This document shows, one piece after another, positions 51,901-61,239 of a stretch of 64,000 nt of DNA. The stretch comes from Nematostella vectensis (Eukaryota > Cnidaria > Anthozoa > Actiniaria > Edwardsiidae), in assembly GCF_932526225.1 (NCBI RefSeq), contig NC_064043.1:744001-808000 (forward strand), given 5' to 3'. Below the pieces are notes generated by a model. That model had not been told where the DNA came from. It was given only the letters and a program-made list of their open reading frames with translations, and did not search any database. Within the stretch, counting starts at the first letter, position 1. Each line of letters begins with the position of its first letter. Made by a program: the position numbers and the translations under genes.

Positions 51901-53855
51901 CTAACATTGAGCATAGCGCTCGATAGATTGATATACCTATTTTTCCGAGTATACTGTTTTATTTTTTTTCTAATGTTACTTTTTGGAATTTACATTCGGA
52001 AAAAAAATTATCGATTGTAACCTTTTGGAGGTTACACTCGTAAAACAAATTCCCGAATGTAACCCTGAAGCTTTTCCCGAATGTAACCTCCAGTCCGATG
52101 GTGACTTTGCTTGGGATAGTTTCCGATACCAATAGTATTTAAAGTAATTTTCATTACAATTCCCTTCAGCAATGCCACGTTAGTCTTTCGTTGCGGGCAC
52201 TTGACTACTAACGCAGCGACCCGGGTTCGATTCCCGCTGATAGCCTATTTTTTTTCTTTATTTTTTTTTTTTTAAATATCGATACTTAATTATACTGTTC
52301 TAGGTGTGTCATGACATAAAAAGAAGGTATAGGGTCATTTTTATGTACTCTCAGTATCTTTGATGTGCTCATGCTTTGTTCAGGATCCTGTACATATTTT
52401 ATGCACACAAGAACTAACTAGATTCCTTGGATAACTTGATTAAGTAGATTCTAACATAGAGCATAGCGCTCGATAGATTGATATACCTTTTTTCCGAGTA
52501 TACTGTTCTATTTTTCCTAATGTTACTTTTTGGAATTTACATTCTGAAAAAAAATTATCTATTTTAACCTTTTGGAGGTTACACTCGTAAAACAAATTCC
52601 CGAATGTAACCCTGAAACTTTTCCCGAATGTAACCTCCAGTCCAATGGTGACTTTGCTTGGGATAGTTTACGATACCAATAGTATTAAAAGTAATTATCA
52701 TTACAATTCCCTTCAGCAATGCCACGTTAGTCTTTCGTTGCGGGCACTTGACTACTAACGCAGCGACCCGGGTTCGATTCCCGCTGATAGCCTATTTTTT
52801 TTTCTTTATTTTTTTTTTAAATATCGATACTTAATTATACTGTTCTAGGTGTGTCATGACATAAAAAGAAGGTATAGGGACATTTTTATGTACTCTCAGC
52901 ATCTTTGATGTGCTCATGCTTTGTTCAGGATCCTGTACATATTTTATGCACACAAGAACTAACTAGATTCCTTGGATAACTTGATTAAGTAGATTCTAAC
53001 ATAGAGCATAGCGCTCGATAGATTGATATACCTATTTTTCCGAGTATACTGTTTTATTTTTCCTAATGTTACATTTTGGAATTTACATTCGGAAAAAAAT
53101 TATCGATTGTAACCTTTTGGAGGTTACACTCGTAAAACAAATTCCCGAATGTAACCCTGAAGCTTTTCCCGAATGTAACCTCCAGTCCGATGGTGACTTT
53201 GCTTGGGATAGTTTACGATACCAATAGTATTAAAAGTAATTTTCATTACAATTCCCTTCAGCAATGCAACGTTAGTCTTTCGTTGCGGGAACTTGACTAC
53301 TAACGCAGCGACCCGGGTTCGATTCCCGCTGATAGACTTTTTTTTTTATTTATTTTTTTTTAATATCGATACTTAATTATACTGTTCTTGGTGTGTAATG
53401 ACAAAAAAAGAAGGTATAGGGACATTTTTATGTACTCTCAGCATCTTTGATGTGCTCATGCTTTGTTCAGGATCCTGTACATATTTTATGCACACAATAA
53501 CTAACTAGATTCCTTGGATAACTTGATTAAGTAGATTCTAACATAGAGCATAGCGCTCGATAGATTGATATACCTTTTTTCCGAGTATACTGTTCTATTT
53601 TTCCTAATGTTACTTTTTGGAATTTACATTCTGAAAAAAAAATTATCGATTTTAACCTTTTGGAGGTTACACTCGTAAAACAAATTCCCGAATGTAACCC
53701 TGAAACTTTTCCCGAATGTAACCTCCAGTCCAATGGTGACTTTGCTTGGGATAGTTTACGATACCAATAGTATTAAAAGTAATTATCATTACAATTCCCT
53801 TCAGCAATGCCACGTTAGTCTTTCGTTGCGGGCACTTGACTACTAACGCAGCGAC

Positions 53856-53872
53856 CCGGGTTCGATTCCCGG
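53856..53872 (+). other. tRNA-like T arm with full 5-bp stem
   Basis: Third copy of the fully paired T arm, in the 9-mer-HOR partner (monomer 53501). Confidence 0.8.
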
Positions 53873-55282
53873 TGATAGCTTTTTTTTTTCTTTATTTTTT
53901 TTTTTATATCGATACTTAATTATACTGTTATTGGTGTGTCATGACATAAAAAGAAGGTATAGGTACATTTTTATGTACTCTCAGCATCTTTGATGTGCTC
54001 ATGCTTTGTTCAGGATCCTGTACATATTTTATGCACACAAGAACTAACTAGATTCCTTGGATAACTTGATTAAGTAGATTCTAACATAGAGCATAGCGCT
54101 CGATAGATTGATATACATATTTTTCCGAGTATACTGTTTTATTTTTCCTAATGTTACTTTTTGGAACTTACATTCGGAAAAAAAATTATCGATTGTAACC
54201 TTTTGGAGGTTACACTCGTAAAACAAATTCCCGAATGTAACCCTGAAGCTTTTCCCGAATGTAACCTCCAGTCCGATGGTGACTTTGCTTGGGATAGTTT
54301 CCGATACCAATAGTATTTAAAGTAATTTTCATTACAATTCCCTTCAGCAATGCCACGTTAGTCTTTCGTTGCGGGCACTTGACTACTAACTGAGCGACCC
54401 GGGTTCGATTCCCGCTGATAGCCTATTTTTTTTCTTTATTTTTTTTTTAAATATCGATACTTAATTATACTGTTCTAGGTGTGTCATGACATAAAAAGAA
54501 GGTATAGGAACATTTTTATGTACTCTCAGCATCGTTGATGTGCTCATGCTTTGTTCAGGATCCTATACATATTTTATGCACACAAGAACTAACTAGATTC
54601 CTTGGATAACTTGATTAAGTAGATTCTAACATAGAGCATAGCGCTCGATAGATTGATATACCTTTTTTTCCGAGTATACTGTTTTATTTTTCCTAATGTT
54701 ACTTTTTGGAATTTACATTCGGAAAAAAATTATCGATTGTAACATTTTGGAGGTTACACTCGTAAAACAAATTCCCGAATGTAACCCTGAAGCTTTTCCC
54801 GAATGTAACCTCCAGTCCGATGGTGACTTTGCTTGGGATAGTTTACGATACCAATATAATTAAAAGTAATTTTCATTACAATTCCCTTCAGCAATGCCAC
54901 GTTAGTCTTTCGTTGCGGGCACTTGACTCCTAACGCAGCGACCCGGGTTCGATTCCCGCTGATAGCCTTTTTTTTTCTTTATTTTTTTTTTTAAAATATC
55001 GATACTTAATTATACTGTTATTGGTGTGTCATGACATAAAAAGAAGAAATATGGTAATTTTTATGTACTCTTAGCATCTTTGATATGCTCATGCTTTGTT
55101 CAGGATCTTGTACATATTTTATGCACACAAGAACTAACTAGATTCCTTGGATAACTTGATTAAGTAGATTCTAACATAGAGCATAGCGCTCGATAGATTG
55201 ATATACCTATTTTTCCGAGTATACTGTTTTATTTTTCCTAATGTTACTTTTTGGAATTTACATTCGGAAAAAAATTATCGAT

Positions 55283-55303
55283 TGTAACCTTTTGAAGGTT
55301 ACA
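55283..55303. repeat. Intermediate palindrome (CTTTTGAAGG)
   Basis: Arms TGTAACCTT and AAGGTTACA around TTG, 9 bp. It is one substitution from both the common form and the AAAGG form. Confidence 0.75.
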
Positions 55304-57861
55304 CTCGTAAAACAAATTCCCGAATGTAACCCTGAAGCTTTTCCCGAATGTAACCTCCAGTCCGATGGTGACTTTGCTTGGGATAGTTTCCGATACCAAT
55401 AGTATTTAAAGTAATTTTCATTACAATTCCCTTCAGCAATGCCACGTTAGTCTTTCGTTGCGGGCACTTGACTACTAACGCAGCGACCCGGGTTCGATTC
55501 CCGCTGATAGCCTATTTTTTTTCTTTATTTTTTTTTTTTAAATATCGATACTTAATTATACTGTTCTAGGTGTGTCATGACATAAAAAGAAGGTATAGGG
55601 TCATTTTTATGTACTCTCAGTATCTTTGATGTGCTCATGCTTTCTTCAGGATCCTGTACATATTTTATGCACACAAGAACTAACTAGATTCCTTGGATAA
55701 CTTGATTAAGTAGATTCTAACATAGAGCATAGCGCTCGATAGATTGATATACCTTTTTTCCGAGTATACTGTTCTATTTTTCCTAATGTTACTTTTTGGA
55801 ATTTACATTCTGAAAAAAAAATATCTATTTTAACCTTTTGGAGGTTACACTCGTAAAACAAATTCCCGAATGTAACCCTGAAACTTTTCCCGAATGTAAC
55901 CTCCAGTCCAATGGTGACTTTGCTTGGGATAGTTTACGATACCAATAGTATTAAAAGTAATTATCATTACAATTCCCTTCAGCAATGCCACGTTAGTCTT
56001 TCGTTGCGGGCACTTGACTACTAACGCAGCGACCCGGGTTCGATTCCCGCTGATAGCCTATTTTTTTTTTCTTTATTTTTTTTTTAAATATCGATACTTA
56101 ATTATACTGTTCTAGGTGTGTCATGACATAAAAAGAAGGTATAGGAACATTTTTATGTACTCTCAGCATCTTTGATGTGCTCATGCTTTGTTCAGGATGT
56201 TATACATATTTTATGCACACAAGAACTAACTAGATTCCTTGGATAACTTGATTAAGTAGATTCCAACATAGAGCATAGCGCTCGATAGATTGATATACCT
56301 TTTTTTCCGAGTATACTGTTTTATTTTTCCTAATGTTACTTTTTGGAATTAACATTCGGAAAAAAAATTATCGATTGTAACCTTTTGGAGGTTACGAACG
56401 TAAAACAAATTCCCGAATGTAACCCTGAAGCTTTTCCCGAATGTAACCTCCAGTCCGATGGTGACTTTGCTTGGGATAGTTTACGATACCAATAGTATCG
56501 AAAGTAATTTTCATTACAATTCCCTTCAGCAATGCCACGTTAGTCTTTCGTTGCGGGCACTTGACTACTAACGCAGCGACCCGGGTTCGATTCCCGCTGA
56601 TAGCCTATTTTTTTTTCTTTATTTTTTTTTTTTTAAGTATCGATACTTAATTATACTGTTCTTGGTGTGTCATGACATAAAAAGAAGGTATATAGTCATT
56701 TTTATGTACTCTCAGTATCTTTGATGTGCTCATGCTTTGTTCAGGATCCTGTACATATTTTATGCACTCAAGAACTAACTAGATTCCTTGGATAACTTGA
56801 TTAAGTAGATTCTAACATAGAGCATAGCGCTCGATAGATTGATATACCTTTTTTCCGAGTATACTGTTCTATTTTTCCTAATGTTACTTTTTGGAATTTA
56901 CATTCTGAAAAAAAATTATCGATTTTAACCTTTTGGAGGTTACACTCGTAAAACAAATTCCCGAATGTAACCCTGAAACTTTTCCCGAATGTAACCTCCA
57001 GTCCAATGGTGACTTTGCTTGGGATAGTTTACGATACCAATAGTATTAAAAGTAATTATCATTACAATTCCCTTCAGCAATGCCACGTTAGTCTTTCGTT
57101 GCGGGCACTTGACTACTAACGCAGCTACCCGGGTTCGATTCCCGCTGATAGCCTTTTTTTTTTTCTTTATTTTTTTTATATCGATACTTAATTATACTGT
57201 TCTTGGTGTGTCATGACATAAAAAGAAGAAATATGGTCATTTTTATGTACTCTCAGCATCTTTGATGTGCTCATGCTTTGTTCAGGATCCTGTACATATT
57301 TTATGCACACAAGAACTAACTAGATTCCTTGGATAACTTGATTAAGTAGATTCTAACATAGAGCATAGCGCTCGATAGATTGATATACCTATTTTTCCGA
57401 GTATACTGTTTTATTTTTCCTAATGTTACTTTTTGGAATTTACATTCGAAAAAAAAAATTATCGATTGTAACCTTTTGGAGGTTACACTCGTAAAACAAA
57501 TTCCCGAATGTAACCCTGAAGCTTTTCCCGAATGTAACCTCCAGTCCGATGGTGACTTTGCTTGGGATAGTTTCCGATACCAATAGTATTTAAAGTAATT
57601 ATCATTACAATTCCCTTAAGCAATGCCACGTTAGTCTTTCGTTGCGGGCACTTGACTACTAGCGCAGCGACCCGGGTTCGATTCCCGCTGATAGCCTATT
57701 TTTTTTTCTCAATTTTTTTTTTTATATCGATACTTAATTATACTGTTCTTGGTGTGTCATGACATAAAAAGAAGGTATAGGGACATTTTTATGTACTCTC
57801 AGCATCTTTGATGTGCTCATGCTTTGTTCAGGATCCTGTACATATTTTATGCACACAAGAA

Positions 57862-60586
57862 CTAACTAGATTCCTTGGATAACTTGATTAAGTAGATTCT
57901 AACATAGAGCATAGCGCTCGATAGATTGATATACCTATTTTTCCGAGTATACTGTTTTATTTTTCCTAATGTTACTTTTTGGAATTTACATTCGGAAAAA
58001 AAATTATCGATTGTAACCTTTTGGAGGTTACACTCGTAAAACAAATTCCCGAATGTAACCCTGAAGGTTTTCCCGAATGTAACCTCCAGTCCGATGGTGA
58101 CTTTGCTTGGGATAGTTTCCGATACCAATAGTATTTAAAGTAATTTTCATTACAATTCCCTTCAGCAATGCCACGTTAGTCTTTCGTTGCGGGCACTTGA
58201 CTACTAACTCAGCGACCCGGGTTCGATTCCCGCTGATAGCCTATTTTTTTTCTTTATTTTTTTTTAAATATCGATACTTAATTATACTGTTCTAGGTGTG
58301 TCATGACATAAAAAAAAGGTATAGGAACATTTTTATGTACTCTCAGCATCGTTGATGTGCTCATGCTTTGTTCAGGATCCTATACATATTTTATGCACAC
58401 AAGAACTAACTAGATTCCTTGGATAACTTGATTAAGTAGATTCTAACATAGAGCATAGCGCTCGATAGATTGATATACCTTTTTTTCCGAGTATACTGTT
58501 TTATTTTTCCTAATGTTACTTTTTGGAATTTACATTCGGAAAAAAAATATCGATTGTAACATTTTGGAGGTTACACTCGTAAAACAAATTCCCGAATGTA
58601 ACCCTGAAGCTTTTCCCGAATGTAACCTCCAGTCCGATGGTGACTTTGCTTGGGATAGTTTACGATACCAATAGTATTAAAAGTAATTTTCATTACAATT
58701 CCCTTCAGCAATGCCACGTTAGTCTTTCGTTGCGGGCACTTGACTCCTAACGCAGCGACCCGGGTTCGATTCCCGCTGATAGCCTTTTTTTTTCTTTATT
58801 TTTTTTTTTTTAAATATCGATACTTAGTTATACTGTTCTTGGTGTGTCATGACATAAAAAGAAGAAATATGGTCATTTTTATGTACTCTCAGCATCTTTG
58901 ATGTGCTCATGCTTTGTTCAGGATCCTGTACATATTTTATGCACACAAGAACTAACTAGATTCCTTGGATAACTTGATTAAGTAGATTATAACATAGAGC
59001 ATAGCGCTCGATAGATTGATATACCTATTTTTCCGAGTATACTGTTTTATTTTTCCTAATGTTACTTTTTGGAATTTACATTCGGAAAAAAAATTATCGA
59101 TTGTAACCTTTTGGAGGTTACACTCGTAAAACAAATTCCCGAATGTAACCCTGAAGCTTTTCCCGAATGTAACCTCCAGTCCGATGGTGACTTTGCTTGG
59201 GATAGTTTACGATACCAATAGTATTAAAAGTAATTTTCATTACAATTCCCTTCAGCAATGCCACGTTAGTCTTTCGTTGCGGGCACTTGACTCCTAACGC
59301 AGCGACCCGGGTTCGATTCCCGCTGATAGCCTTTTTTTTTCTTTATTTTTTTTTTTAAAATATCGATACTTAATTATACTGTTATTGGTGTGTCATGACA
59401 TAAAAAGAAGAAATATAGTCATTTTTATGTACTCTCAGCATCTTTGATGTGCTCATGCTTTGTTCAGGATCCTGTACATATTTTATGCACACAAGAACTA
59501 ACTAGATTCCTTGGATAACTTGATTAAGTAGATTCTAACATAGAGCATAGCGCTCGATAGATTGATATATCTTTTTTTTCCGAGTATACTGTTTTATTTT
59601 TCCTAATGTTACTTTTTGGAATTTACATTCGGAAAAAAATTTATCGATTGTAACCTTTTGGAGGTTACACTCGTAAAACAAATTCCCGAATGTAACCCTG
59701 AAGCTTTTCCCGAATGTAACCTCCAGTCCGATGGTGACTTTTCTTGGGATAGTTTACGATACCAATAGTATTAAAAGTAATTTTCATTACAATTCCCTTC
59801 AGCAATGCCACGTTAGTCTTTCGTTGCGGGCACTTGACTACTAACGCAGCGACCCGGGTTCGATTCCCGCTGATAGCCTATTTTTTTTCTTTATTTTTTT
59901 TTAAATATCGATACTTAATTATACTGTTCTTGGTGTGTCATGACATAAAAAGAAGGTATAGGGACATTTTTATGTACTCTCAGCATCTTTATTGTGCTCA
60001 TGCTTTGTTCAGGATCCTGTACATATTTTATGCACACAAGAACTAACTAGATTCCTTGGATAACTTGATTAAGTAGATTCTAACATAGAGCATAGCGCTC
60101 GATAGATTGATATACCTTTTTTCCCGAGTATACTGTTTTATTTTTCCTAATGTTACTTTTTGGAATTTACATTCGGAAAAAAAATTATCGATTGTAACCT
60201 TTTGGCGGTTACACTCGTAAAACAAATTCCCGAATGTAACCCTGAAGCTTTACCCGAATGTAACCTCCAGTCCGATGGTGACTTTTCTTGGAATAGTTTA
60301 CGATACCAATAGTATTAAAAGTAATTTTCATTACAATTCCCTTCAGCAATGCCACGTTAGTCTTTCGTTGCGGGCACTTGACTACTAACGCAGCGACCCG
60401 GGTTCGATTCCCGCTGATAGCCTATTTTTTTCTTTATTTTTTTTTTAAATATCGCTACTTAATTATACTGTTCTTGGTGTGTCATGACATAAAAAGAAGG
60501 TATAGGGACATTTTTATGTACTCTCAGCATCTTTGATGTGCTCATGCTTTGTTCAGGATCCTGTACATATTTTATGCACACAAGAA
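57862..60586 (+). repeat. Array region 10, full monomers only
   Basis: Unit starts are 57862, 58406, 58952, 59498 and 60043. The first two resemble 54044/54589 (and 49137/49684) by TAACTCAGCG against TAACTGAGCG, ATCGTTGATG, CCTATACAT and AACATTTTGGAGG. This gives an offset of about 3,817 bp, or seven monomers. The later ones return towards the common consensus. Confidence 0.85.
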
Positions 60587-60736
60587 CTAACTAGATTCCT
60601 TGGATAACTTGATTAAGTAGATTCTAACATAGAGCATAGCGCTCGATAGATTGATATACCTTTTTTTCCGAGTATACTGTTTTATTTTTCCTAATGTTAC
60701 TTTTTGGAATTTACATTCGGAAAAAAAATTATCGAT

Positions 60737-60757
60737 TGTAACCTTTTAAAGGTTACA
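60737..60757. repeat. 21-bp palindrome variant
   Basis: In the monomer left of the second miniature unit; the partner of the copy at 37465. Confidence 0.85.
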
Positions 60758-61068
60758 CTCGTAAAACAAATTCCCGAATGTAACCCTGAAGCTTTTCCCG
60801 AATGTAACCTCCAGTCAGATGGTGACTTTGTTTGGGATAGTTTACGATACCAATAGTATTAAAAGTAATTTTCATTACAATTCCCTTCAGCAATGCCACG
60901 TTAGTCTTTCGTTGCGAGCACTTGACTACTAACGCAGCGACCCGGGTTCGATTCCCGCTGATAGCCTATTTTTTTTCTTTATTTTTTTTTAAATATCGAT
61001 ACTTAATTATACTGTTCTTGGTGTGTCATGACATAAAAAAAAGGTATAGGGAGATTTTTATGTACTCT

Positions 61069-61239
61069 CAGCATCGTTTCGTTGCGGGCACTTGACTACT
61101 AACGCAGCAACACGGGTTCGATTCCCGCTGATAGCCTATTTTTTTTCTTTGTTTTTTTTTTAAATATCGATACTTAATTATACTGTTCTTGGTGTGTCAT
61201 GACATAAAAAGAAGGTATAGGGACATTTTTATGTACTCT
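61069..61239 (+). repeat. Miniature unit, 171 bp
   Basis: Same junction and same CAGCAACACGGG change as the unit at 37797. The two are copies of one deletion event 23.27 kb apart. Confidence 0.9.

Larger units (their letters stand above)
45888..57861 (+). repeat. Array region 9, nested 3-mer and 9-mer HOR
   Basis: Unit starts are 45888, 46425, 46968, 47508, 48052, 48595, 49137, 49684, 50228, 50775, 51320, 51864, 52414, 52959, 53501, 54044, 54589, 55134, 55680, 56226, 56775 and 57316. Trimers of about 1,627 bp (46425 to 48052, 46968 to 48595) and 1,636 bp (49684 to 51320, 50228 to 51864) are clear. The nine-monomer block 48052-52958 recurs from 52959 at 4,905-4,907 bp for at least six monomers. 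Markers include GTGTAATGACA, TGCAACGTTAG, GATTTTAACC, GAAGAAATATGG and AACATTTTGGAGG. No 231-bp short units occur. Confidence 0.88.
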
